Shown: piece by piece, positions 14,273-20,937 of the stretch
Layout: each line of letters begins with the position of its first letter
Numbering within the stretch: the first letter of the stretch is position 1
DNA from: Bacteroidales bacterium
GTDB taxonomy: Bacteria > Bacteroidota > Bacteroidia > Bacteroidales > UBA7960
Direction: 5' to 3'
Length of the DNA: 20,937 nt
NCBI GenBank assembly: GCA_003560215.1
Contig: PWIY01000198.1
Span: forward strand, 1-20,937
The notes under the pieces: model-generated
Seen by the model: the letters and a program-made list of their open reading frames with translations, nothing else
What the model was told of the DNA's origin: nothing
Database searches by the model: none
Translations under genes and position numbers: made by a program

Positions 14273-15118
14273 ATGAAAACAATGGTACAAATTGAGAACT
14301 TAAGTTTTGGTTATACAAAGAAGCAAACTTTGTTTGACCAGCTTGAAATGCAACTTGAACCCGGCAATATATACGGGTTGCTGGGCCGCAATGGGGCAGG
14401 GAAGACCACTTTGCTGAAAGTCATTGCAGGCCTGGTTTTTCCCCGCGGAGGTATTTGCCGGGTTGAAGGCTTTGAGTCGAGAAAAAGAATCCCCGCATTT
14501 TTGGAGGACATTTGTTTTATTCCGGAAGAATACCATTTGCCTTCCATCCGAATCCATCGCTTTATTTCGCTCAACGCCCCATTTTATAAACGCTTTGATC
14601 ATGAAAAGATGGACTGGTTGCTGAAGGAGTTTCAGTTGCTTCGCGAACAGAAGCTCAATCAGCTTTCATTTGGTCAGAAAAAGAAATTCCTGCTCGCTTT
14701 CGGGTTGTCAACCTCAGCCCGGCTTTTGCTGATGGATGAACCAACCAACGGACTGGATATTCCTTCAAAGAGTCAGTTTCGCCGGGTCATTGCAGCTTCA
14801 TTGACCGAAGATCAGAGTGTCATCATTTCCACTCACCAGGTCCGTGACCTGGAAAGCCTCATTGATCCCATCATTATTATTGATGAAGGCAGGATTATTT
14901 TTCAGCAGGATGTGGCCGGCATAACGGCCTCCCTGTCGTTTGAAGTGCTTCCTGAGATCAGGGAGAACCGCCAGCCCATTTATTATGAAGAAGGACTGGG
15001 AGGTTTCCCGGCCATCCTGCCAAATATTGATCAGAAAGATACCAGAATGGACCTGGAGTTATTGTTTAACGGAGTGGTATCCAATCCGAAAAAAGTGAAT
15101 CAGGCATTTAAAGCTTAA
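14273..15118 (+). CDS. ABC transporter ATP-binding protein
   Basis: This is a single ABC ATPase of 281 residues. Walker A is GRNGAGKT (38-45), signature LSFGQ (131-135), Walker B LLLMDEPTNGLD (151-162) and the H-loop histidine is H188 in ISTHQV. The usual Q-loop glutamine is replaced by glutamate in FIPEEYHLP (82-90), which is common in exporters of the YtrB/CcmA type. The C-terminal ~70 residues are variable. It pairs with the six-helix permease that starts 4 bases after its stop and is probably an exporter or a membrane-stress pump; the substrate is unknown. The ATG at 14273 is used; an ATG at 14282 is the alternative. Confidence 0.92.
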   Translation: MKTMVQIENLSFGYTKKQTLFDQLEMQLEPGNIYGLLGRNGAGKTTLLKVIAGLVFPRGGICRVEGFESRKRIPAFLEDICFIPEEYHLPSIRIHRFISLNAPFYKRFDHEKMDWLLKEFQLLREQKLNQLSFGQKKKFLLAFGLSTSARLLLMDEPTNGLDIPSKSQFRRVIAASLTEDQSVIISTHQVRDLESLIDPIIIIDEGRIIFQQDVAGITASLSFEVLPEIRENRQPIYYEEGLGGFPAILPNIDQKDTRMDLELLFNGVVSNPKKVNQAFKA

Positions 15119-15122
15119 TACC

Positions 15123-15893
15123 ATGGAAGCAAATAACATATTGAATATCAAGCGTTTGTATTTATTTGTCAGAAGACAGGTTCTGTCAAATTCAGGCAGT
15201 TGGCTGGTCGCTTTCGGCGGGATTGCCGGTGTCTTGCTCGTGATTTCCCTCCTGGTGGCCCATTTTCAGCCACAGAACCTTTCCGGCATGACCGGACTTT
15301 ATTTTTCCGTCTTATTCGTGGGCGGATATGTTTTTACCGCCGGTATTTTCAACGAACTGCACAATCCACAGAAAAGCTATCAGTTCCTGACATTGCCGGT
15401 ATCCGCTACCGAACGGCTGCTGGGAGGATGGTTGCTGACCGGAATTATTTTCCCGGTTTTCGGAGTACTTGCCATGAGTCTGATAGTGTTGCTGGCCAAT
15501 CTGGTGATGAACTTTACCCTTGATGTAACTCCATTCCAGAGCGTTTTTTCCCCACAAAGCTTTACAGCGCTGAAAGTTTACGTTGTCACACAATCTGTTT
15601 TTTTGCTGGGGGCTGCCTATTTCAGAAAAAACAATTTTCTGAAGACCATACTTGCCCTCTTCATCATATCGGTGGTTGTACAGATTGTCGTTGTAACAAC
15701 TGCCTGGGCTTTGTTCTCACCATTCACTGACGGAGGGGACGGTCTCAATATCGGACCCGAGCATTTGTCGCCCCGCATGGAGGCATTCTTTACAAATTAC
15801 ATCCCCACCATCGCAAGGGTGGTTTTCTGGTACCTTACCATACCGTTTTTTCTTATCACAACCTGGTTTAGTTTAAAAGAAAGGCAGGTGTAA
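15123..15893 (+). CDS. ABC transporter permease (six predicted membrane helices)
   Basis: This is a 256-residue membrane protein with about six hydrophobic helices: roughly 27-47, 57-77, 103-128, 151-167, 173-197 and 232-249. ELHNPQKSYQFLTLPVSATERLLGGWL between helices 2 and 3 is a cytoplasmic loop of the sort seen in ABC-2/YtrC-like permeases, where it contacts the ATPase. No conserved substrate motif is visible. It lies between the ATPase (4 bases) and the GntR gene (2 bases), so the three are translated from one transcript. Confidence 0.85.
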   Translation: MEANNILNIKRLYLFVRRQVLSNSGSWLVAFGGIAGVLLVISLLVAHFQPQNLSGMTGLYFSVLFVGGYVFTAGIFNELHNPQKSYQFLTLPVSATERLLGGWLLTGIIFPVFGVLAMSLIVLLANLVMNFTLDVTPFQSVFSPQSFTALKVYVVTQSVFLLGAAYFRKNNFLKTILALFIISVVVQIVVVTTAWALFSPFTDGGDGLNIGPEHLSPRMEAFFTNYIPTIARVVFWYLTIPFFLITTWFSLKERQV

Positions 15894-15895
15894 TT

Positions 15896-16273
15896 ATGGA
15901 ATTTAATGATAGTCAGGCAATTTACCTGCAGATTGCGGATTATTTCTGCGGGCGCATTCTGAAGAAGCAATGGAAGGAAGGGGAGAAGATCCCTTCCATC
16001 CGGGAAACTGCTGTGCAGGTGGAGGTGAATCCCAACACTGCCATGCGGACATTCAGCTTCTTGCAGGAAAAAGGCATTATCTACAACAAACGTGGCATCG
16101 GGTATTTTGTCGCGGAAGACGGGTACCGTAAAACCCTGGAGTTTAAAAAGGAGAGCTTCATTAAGGAAGAGCTCCCAAAGGTCTTTCAGACCATGGACGT
16201 GCTGAAGATGCGTACGGAGGATCTTGAAAACTATTACCACAAATACCAGAAATCCAAAGAAAACAGTCATTAA
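15896..16273 (+). CDS. GntR-family transcriptional regulator, YtrA subfamily
   Basis: This is a 125-residue regulator with a winged helix-turn-helix (about 7-72): KIPSIRETAVQVEVNPNTAMRTFSFLQEKGIIYNKRGIGYFV. The tail of about 50 residues is short and helical and holds no ligand domain. That length and its pairing with an ABC transporter define the YtrA subgroup. The tail usually mediates dimerisation. Lying third in the operon it is expected to repress its own promoter, which carries a matching dyad (TGTACT/AGTACA). What relieves repression is not visible; antibiotic or membrane stress is typical for the subgroup. Confidence 0.92.
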   Translation: MEFNDSQAIYLQIADYFCGRILKKQWKEGEKIPSIRETAVQVEVNPNTAMRTFSFLQEKGIIYNKRGIGYFVAEDGYRKTLEFKKESFIKEELPKVFQTMDVLKMRTEDLENYYHKYQKSKENSH

Positions 16274-16284
16274 ACAACCAAGCA

Positions 16285-17058
16285 ATGAAGACAACAAACA
16301 GAATCCTGGGCATCACCCTGGCAATATTTCTGATGGCAATGATCGCTATGCTGGTATTCATCAGAACCCAGATATCTCATGATATGGTCAGGGTTGAAGG
16401 TCGCGGTGAAGTAAAAAGCGAGTTGCGTGATTTACCTGCCTTTAACAGTGTGTCAGTATCCGGGAACCTTGTTTTGCATTTGGAACAGGATGAAAGCCGG
16501 GAGGTTAAAGTCAAGGCCGCTGAAAATATTCTTGAACTCGTAATAGCAGAAGTGAAAAACGGCAAACTGGATTTATATCTGGAACGGCCGGTTATGCAGC
16601 ATGATCAGGTGGAGGTGTATATCAGCCTTCCTGAACTTGAAGAGTTGGTGGTTTCGCGCGGGGCCCAGGCTTACGCGGAAAACCCCTTAACAGCAGAGAA
16701 TTTATCGCATACGCTTCAGGCTGGGGCAAAAAGTGAATTAAATTTGCAGGTCGGGTTTTTTGACATTAAAGCTCAGGCCGGTGCTGTCGCCCACTTGAAG
16801 GGGAGGGCAAACAGAATGAATATTTCCAGTACGGCCGGAGCCATCATATATGCCGGCAAACTGCTGGTGGATAATTGTCACATAGATGCCAGTGCCGGGT
16901 CTTTGAATTACCTTCACGTTAAAGGAAGTTTGTCCGGTCGTGCACGGTACGGAGCCCTGGTTCATGTGGAAGGAGATCCCGATATGGGTGACTACCACAG
17001 CCGTCATGATGTGCAATATGAAGCTACAGAAAACGGTTATTCAGTTGTTTACAGATAA
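16285..17058 (+). CDS. Membrane-anchored GIN-domain (DUF2807) protein
   Basis: This is a 257-residue protein with one N-terminal helix (about 7-26) and a long extracytoplasmic beta-rich domain. The motif PAFNSVSVSGNLVLHLEQDESREVKVKAAENI (51-82) is the start of the GIN/DUF2807 fold, a right-handed beta-solenoid of unknown function; repeats of the pattern sGNl, sGAi, sGSL follow. The family is common in Bacteroidota, often near transporters or anti-sigma systems, and is described as a possible adhesin head. It starts 11 bases after the GntR gene and is probably regulated with it. The helix may be an uncleaved anchor or a signal peptide; no lipobox is seen. Confidence 0.85.
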   Translation: MKTTNRILGITLAIFLMAMIAMLVFIRTQISHDMVRVEGRGEVKSELRDLPAFNSVSVSGNLVLHLEQDESREVKVKAAENILELVIAEVKNGKLDLYLERPVMQHDQVEVYISLPELEELVVSRGAQAYAENPLTAENLSHTLQAGAKSELNLQVGFFDIKAQAGAVAHLKGRANRMNISSTAGAIIYAGKLLVDNCHIDASAGSLNYLHVKGSLSGRARYGALVHVEGDPDMGDYHSRHDVQYEATENGYSVVYR

Positions 17059-17107
17059 AATTCACCAGGAATAGATCAGCTGATGGAGGTGGTTGCCTGT
17101 AGAGTGC

Positions 17108-17866
17108 ATGGCAGGTATCAAACAAGCAAAAATAGTGATAGGTAGATACGTAAAGGGATTTTTCCGCAGGTGGCTTTTTCGGGCCGGGCTTGATCTTACC
17201 AAAAATATGAGATATGATCGCCTGACCATGAAGATCATGCGAAAGGTGATCCATCCCGGGGCAAATTGCCTGGATGTGGGGAGCCATGAGGGAGATGTCC
17301 TCCAAAAGTGCATTGATTTGGCTCCGCATGGCCGGCACTTCGCTTTTGAACCCATTCCTGCGTACTTTGAGCGTTTAAAACGTGAATACGACGGGCGTGC
17401 AACCATATTGCCCTTTGCCCTGGCAGATGAATCCGGCAGAACAGAATTTCAGTTTGTACGCAATGCACCCGCTTATAGCGGCTTAAGAAGGAGAAAATAT
17501 GCGGTACAATCACCGGATATCAGCCGGATTGATGTGGATGTCCGCAGGCTTGATGATGTCATACCTGAAGACCTGCAGACCGACTTCATTAAAATTGATG
17601 TGGAAGGTGCCGAATTTCAGGTCATAAAAGGAGGCAAGAACCTGATAAAAAGATGTGCGCCAGTGATTGTATTCGAATTTGGTCTTGGAGCCAGTGATTA
17701 TTATGGTTCAGGCCCGGATGACCTGTACCATTTGCTGGTTGACGATTGCGGGCTTAAAATCTCATTGCTGAAATCTTTTCTTGGCGATGACCCGCCTTTA
17801 ACGCAGGAACAGTTCAGGCAACATTACCATCAAAAAGCTGAGTATTATTTTGTTGCCCATCCCTGA
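17108..17866 (+). CDS. FkbM-family methyltransferase
   Basis: This is a SAM-dependent methyltransferase of 252 residues from the ATG at 17108. The SAM-binding motif I is LDVGSHEGDV (55-64), motif II is AFEPIP and the FkbM hallmark is DFIKIDVEGAEFQVIKGG. FkbM enzymes methylate sugar or polyketide hydroxyls; the substrate here is unknown. The N-terminal 35 residues are strongly basic and may contact membrane or glycan. A perfect GGAGG lies at 17085-17089, 18 bases before the ATG but only 3 bases before an in-frame TTG at 17093, so the start is not certain. The gene follows the GIN-domain gene by about 50 bases and may be read through from that operon. Confidence 0.9.
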   Translation: MAGIKQAKIVIGRYVKGFFRRWLFRAGLDLTKNMRYDRLTMKIMRKVIHPGANCLDVGSHEGDVLQKCIDLAPHGRHFAFEPIPAYFERLKREYDGRATILPFALADESGRTEFQFVRNAPAYSGLRRRKYAVQSPDISRIDVDVRRLDDVIPEDLQTDFIKIDVEGAEFQVIKGGKNLIKRCAPVIVFEFGLGASDYYGSGPDDLYHLLVDDCGLKISLLKSFLGDDPPLTQEQFRQHYHQKAEYYFVAHP

Positions 17867-17916
17867 AAGGATTACCCCGGACTGCTTTTACGCATCACCC
17901 CGGATTGTTTTTTCTG

Positions 17917-17948
17917 TATTGGTTGAAAATCTTATTGGTTGAAAATCT
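17917..17948. repeat. 16-bp perfect tandem duplication
   Basis: TATTGGTTGAAAATCT occurs twice in direct succession, 17917-17932 and 17933-17948, in the gap after the FkbM gene. No gene spans it. It probably arose by replication slippage. Confidence 0.85.
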
Positions 17949-18023
17949 GTTATTTCCGGCTTATAACCTGTAATTACCGGCTTTCCTGGATTATAGTCCG
18001 TGTTTTGAAATACCCCTCTTTTG

Positions 18024-18045
18024 TTACATAATTAATATTATGTAA
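18024..18045. repeat. AT-rich dyad with 9-bp arms between convergent genes
   Basis: TTACATAAT (18024-18032), TAAT spacer, ATTATGTAA (18037-18045) are perfect inverted copies. It could be a weak stem-loop for the FkbM transcript or a protein-binding site. It lies 20 bases before the GC-rich terminator. Confidence 0.5.
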
Positions 18046-18056
18046 AGTAAAGCATC

Positions 18057-18084
18057 AGAAAAGAAGGCGGGGTATCTCCCCGCC
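18057..18084 (-). terminator. Intrinsic terminator of the gyrA-TPR transcript
   Basis: On the minus strand GGCGGGG, loop AGATA, CCCCGCC (18066-18084) is followed by TTCTTTTCT (18065-18057), a stem with 7 GC pairs and a T-rich tail. It lies 15 bases after the stop of the TPR gene. In the other direction the trailing bases are less T-rich, so it mostly serves the minus strand. Confidence 0.8.
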
Positions 18085-18099
18085 CACTTTATGTATCAA

Positions 18100-19368
18100 T
18101 TACTGTTGTTGTTGTTCCTGAATCTGTTCCACTTCTTCTTCCCCGAAATACCTCATGTAAATCTCCTCCATCTCCTGCAATTTTTCAGTCTGTTCTGTCC
18201 GTGCGTATAGTTCTACAAGAGAAATAATCACGGTTTCGTAACTCGGATCATCTTCATCAATCATCTCTTTGGCCTGTTCCAGGTAAGGCTGGGCCTCCAG
18301 CCATACTTCCCGGAATTCTTCGGCATCTTCTTCATACTGGGCAAAGTCATGGGTCTCCCGCAACCTTTCATCTGCTGCCTCAAAAATTCCAATTCCCCGG
18401 TTAAAGTGGAGAACCCCGAGGTTGTAAATGGCATCAAAATAGTCAGGCTTCAGTTCGATGGCCTTTTCATAAGCTTGTACTGCTTCTTCATAGGCAAAAT
18501 CCCTTTCTTCCCGAGAGTACATGGTATCCTGAGCCATTCTGTCATAGTTGGCCCCGAAGGCAAAATACAAATTGGGGTTTTCAGGATCCTTTTCGATGGC
18601 CAGATCCAGGACATCCCTGGCCTGTTCCACGTCGCCGGTGAAAATGTGAATGTTTGCCTCAGCAAAGATCAGGTCAAGGTCATCGGGATATAGTTCACGT
18701 CCTTCCTGTACATATTTGGTAGCATCCAGTGTGTCGCCCTGGAACATGGCGATGGAACTCATGGAACTGTAAAGGAAGGGCTCGTCGTACTCCATGTCTC
18801 TTAATTGAAGGTAGAGGTCCATGGCGCGGTCGTAATCGTGACCAAGTTCTGCAGACAGGGCTGCATTGTACAGTGTGGTGGTGTCCGGTGACTCAAAAGA
18901 TTCCGAAAGCTTGTACGAGCGCAGGAAGTAGTCACTGGCAGGACCCCAGTCTTCGGCCTGATAGGCTTCCACACCTTCATTGAAGGTCAGCTCTGACATC
19001 ACCAGCAATGCCTGCTGAATGTCGAGAACGTGAACTCCTTCCTCATCGAGTTCTTCTGCCCTTTTTAAAGCCTCATCTGCTACACTTACAGGGTTCTCTG
19101 CCAGTGCACGGATCTCGGGATCTTCTGAAAGAGCAATTTCCATGTACACACGAGACTTAACAATCCAGGCTTCCGGATCGTTCTGTGCTTCCTCCATTTC
19201 CATGGCCTCGGTAATGTGTTCAAGCGCAGCCTGTACATTTCCCCTGTTCAGGTTGCTGTCAGCGCGCCGGATTTCCCTGCCCTGGGCTGAGCAACCGGCG
19301 TGGGCCACAACGATGAGTGCCAGAAAAACAAAGAATAATGTTCTTCTCATTGGGAATATCAGTTTCAT
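18100..19368 (-). CDS. TPR-repeat exported protein, probable lipoprotein
   Basis: This protein has 422 residues. A hydrophobic N-terminus ends in VAHAGCS; C26 would be lipidated if HAGC acts as a lipobox, though the -3 residue is His instead of the usual Leu. A start at M7 (19350) is equally possible. The rest is a helical array of TPR-like repeats, including AALEHITEAMEME, AALSAELGHDYDRAMDLYLQLRDMEY, ANIHIFTGDVEQARDVLDLAIEKDPENPNLYFAFGANYDRM and AVQAYEKAIELKPDYFDAIYNLGVLHFNRG. The end is acidic and Gln-rich (EEEVEQIQEQQQQ). It probably holds an envelope protein complex. It lies 100 bases after gyrA with its own candidate promoter. This gyrA-TPR order is common in Bacteroidota. Confidence 0.88.
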   Translation of the reverse strand: MKLIFPMRRTLFFVFLALIVVAHAGCSAQGREIRRADSNLNRGNVQAALEHITEAMEMEEAQNDPEAWIVKSRVYMEIALSEDPEIRALAENPVSVADEALKRAEELDEEGVHVLDIQQALLVMSELTFNEGVEAYQAEDWGPASDYFLRSYKLSESFESPDTTTLYNAALSAELGHDYDRAMDLYLQLRDMEYDEPFLYSSMSSIAMFQGDTLDATKYVQEGRELYPDDLDLIFAEANIHIFTGDVEQARDVLDLAIEKDPENPNLYFAFGANYDRMAQDTMYSREERDFAYEEAVQAYEKAIELKPDYFDAIYNLGVLHFNRGIGIFEAADERLRETHDFAQYEEDAEEFREVWLEAQPYLEQAKEMIDEDDPSYETVIISLVELYARTEQTEKLQEMEEIYMRYFGEEEVEQIQEQQQQ

Positions 19369-19437
19369 TGGAATAGGTTTTTGTTAAAAAAGCGTTTTTT
19401 TTCAAAAGAAAAAATGATGATGATGGATTTATTATGA

Positions 19438-19468
19438 CAAAATTAGGAATAATTTCACACAAAACAAG
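19438..19468 (-). promoter_or_regulatory. Candidate promoter of the TPR gene, abutting the gyrA stop
   Basis: On the minus strand CTTG (19465-19468) and TAATTTTG (19438-19445) are 19 bases apart and fit the -33 / -7 pattern. The -33 box directly abuts the gyrA TAG stop (19469-19471). Transcription would start about 60 bases before the TPR start codon. Confidence 0.5.
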
Positions 19469-20937
19469 CTATTCTTCTTCAGAGCCAGCTGCGCCGGTTT
19501 GGTTTTCCGGGGTACTTTCCTCGCCCTCAACGTCTCCATTGAGTGCCTTCTCCTGTACCTTTGTAATGGCGGCAATGGTGTCATCTTTGCGAAGCGAGAT
19601 CAGTTTTACACCCTGGGTTGCACGTCCCATTTGCCGGAGCTCATTGACCTCCAGCCGAATGGTAATCCCGGATTTATTGATGATCATCAACTGATCATTG
19701 TCTGCCACATTTACCAGTGCCACAAGTTCTCCGGTTTTGTCTGTTACCTGCATGGTTTTAACCCCTTTGCCTCCCCTGTTGGTAATTCTGTATTCGGAGA
19801 GTGTAGAGCGTTTTCCGTATCCCCTTTCACTGACAACAAGCACAGAGCTTTCGGGGTTTTCAACACAAACCATGCCAATGACCTCGTCAGACGGACCGGC
19901 AAGGGTGATTCCCTTTACTCCTGCGGCATTACGGCCAATGGCCCGGACACTGTCTTCCTTAAACCGTATGGCTTTCCCGCTCCGCAGCCCGAGCAGGATT
20001 TCATTTTCTCCGTTGGTCAGGCAGGCCTCAATGAGCTCATCTCCTTCCCTGATGTTGATGGCGATAATACCGTTGGCGCGGGGGCGGCTATAGGCGGCCA
20101 GGCTGGTTTTCTTGATCACCCCCTTTTTGGTACAGAGAATGATGAAGTTCTCCCGGGTATATTCCTGGTCTGTCAGATCCCTGACATTCACAAAAGCCTT
20201 GATCCGGTCGTCCGACGGAATATTGATCAGATTCTGAATGGCCCTTCCCTTTGAAGTCTTTGTTCCTTCAGGGATCTCAAACACACGCATCCAGAAGCAT
20301 TTTCCCTGTTCTGTAAAAAAGAGCAGGTAATTGTGGTTGGAGGCCACAAACAGGTGTTCCACAAAATCATTGTCCCGGGTTACAGAGCCTTTACTGCCCC
20401 TGCCTCCCCTGCTCTGGGTCCGGAATTCCGACAACAGGGTTCGCTTGATATATCCAAGGTGTGAAATGGTAATGACCACATCCTCATCCGGTATGGTATC
20501 TTCAATGCGAAAATCATTGGCCGTGTACTCAATTTCTGTCAGCGTCTTGTCGCCGAAACGCTCTTTCATTTCAAGCAACTCATCCTTGATAATGGACATC
20601 CTTAAGGTAATGTCTTCAAGTACCGACTTCAGGTATTCGATCTTTTGCAGCAAATCGTCATATTCCTTCTGTATCTTACCCCTTTCAAGCCCGGTGAGTC
20701 GCTGCAACCGCATGTCCAGTATGGCTTTTGCCTGAACCTCTGACAGGTCGAACTTCTCCATTAAGCCGGTTCTGGCTTCATCGGGTGTCTGGGAAGCCCG
20801 GATCAATGCAATCACCTCGTCGATGTTATCCAGGGCCACAAGCAGTCCCTGCAATATGTGGGCCCGCTTCTCTGCTTCACGGAGGTCATATTCGGTCCGC
20901 CTGGTAACTACGTCATGGCGGTGATCCACGTAATGCC
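19469..20937 (-). CDS. gyrA: DNA gyrase subunit A, C-terminal part (runs off right edge)
   Basis: The open frame continues beyond the right edge, so only the C-terminal ~489 residues are visible. The first readable residues (HYVDHRHDVVTRRTEYDLR) belong to the end of the DNA-gate tower region. A coiled-coil region follows (AKAILDMRLQRLTGLERGKIQKEYDDLLQKI), then the six-bladed DNA-wrapping domain. The GyrA box reads QSRGGRG (172-178 counting from the GTG at 20929; consensus QRRGGRG), which marks gyrase rather than ParC. The tail is acidic (EGEESTPENQ). The catalytic tyrosine lies outside the window. Gyrase introduces negative supercoils with GyrB. Confidence 0.95.
   Translation of the reverse strand, partial: HYVDHRHDVVTRRTEYDLREAEKRAHILQGLLVALDNIDEVIALIRASQTPDEARTGLMEKFDLSEVQAKAILDMRLQRLTGLERGKIQKEYDDLLQKIEYLKSVLEDITLRMSIIKDELLEMKERFGDKTLTEIEYTANDFRIEDTIPDEDVVITISHLGYIKRTLLSEFRTQSRGGRGSKGSVTRDNDFVEHLFVASNHNYLLFFTEQGKCFWMRVFEIPEGTKTSKGRAIQNLINIPSDDRIKAFVNVRDLTDQEYTRENFIILCTKKGVIKKTSLAAYSRPRANGIIAINIREGDELIEACLTNGENEILLGLRSGKAIRFKEDSVRAIGRNAAGVKGITLAGPSDEVIGMVCVENPESSVLVVSERGYGKRSTLSEYRITNRGGKGVKTMQVTDKTGELVALVNVADNDQLMIINKSGITIRLEVNELRQMGRATQGVKLISLRKDDTIAAITKVQEKALNGDVEGEESTPENQTGAAGSEEE

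Noticed and set aside
17075..17084. Palindrome ATCAGCTGAT before FkbM
   Set aside because: A 10-bp palindrome is frequent by chance and it matches no promoter position.
19391..19414. A/T-tract hairpin between gyrA and the TPR gene as a terminator
   Set aside because: The stem is only A-T pairs with no GC core, and a promoter-like element lies just upstream, so a terminator is not supported.
19499..20735. Plus-strand frames opposite gyrA
   Set aside because: They mirror the conserved gyrA reading frame and hold no domain.
1..20937. Search for CRISPR arrays, tRNA genes, transposases, integrases, toxin-antitoxin or known defence genes
   Set aside because: None was found; the only perfect direct tandem repeat seen is the 16-bp pair, and the genes are core or housekeeping types.

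Overview
The window looks like a chromosomal segment of a Bacteroidota bacterium. The evidence is a complete Bat (aerotolerance) operon in the order moxR, DUF58, BatD-like gene, batA, batB, batC, batD, batE; a split transketolase; a sigma-70-like ECF factor followed by a membrane protein and a Spy-like protein; a DUF2807 (GIN-domain) gene; and promoters of the TTTG / TAnnTTTG type used by this phylum. I cannot place it more finely; a Bacteroidales or Marinilabiliales relative is a guess. I see no tRNA, rRNA, CRISPR array, insertion sequence or phage gene. No stretch without a gene exceeds about 235 bases.

Layout. (1) 1-300, minus: the start of an unrecognised gene that runs off the left edge. 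(2) 431-5743, plus: the ABC-F translation factor EttA, the two halves of a transketolase, then an ECF sigma factor, an acidic single-pass membrane protein (probable anti-sigma) and a small secreted Spy/CpxP-like protein. (3) 5757-14040, minus: the Bat operon, eight genes that overlap or lie no more than 23 bases apart. It encodes a MoxR AAA+ ATPase, a DUF58 protein, two membrane-anchored von Willebrand A proteins, TPR proteins and two large periplasmic/membrane BatD-type proteins. (4) 14273-17058, plus: an ABC transporter ATPase, its six-helix permease, a YtrA-type GntR repressor and a GIN-domain membrane protein. A good promoter and an overlapping dyad precede it. An FkbM methyltransferase follows. 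(5) 17867-18099: the space between convergent genes, with a 16-bp tandem duplication, an AT-rich dyad and a GC-rich terminator. (6) 18100-20937, minus: a TPR (lipo)protein and the 3' part of gyrA, which runs off the right edge.

How the genes relate. The Bat genes probably form one membrane machine: the MoxR ATPase acts with the DUF58 and VWA proteins, and BatC/BatD/BatE supply periplasmic and TPR surfaces. The ECF block looks like an envelope-stress circuit. The ABC/GntR block looks like an autoregulated export or envelope-stress operon. Most of the window is conserved, familiar content, and I do not see a clearly undescribed system. The points most worth checking are the dyad over the ABC promoter, the composition of the ECF module, and the small palindromes in the few intergenic gaps.
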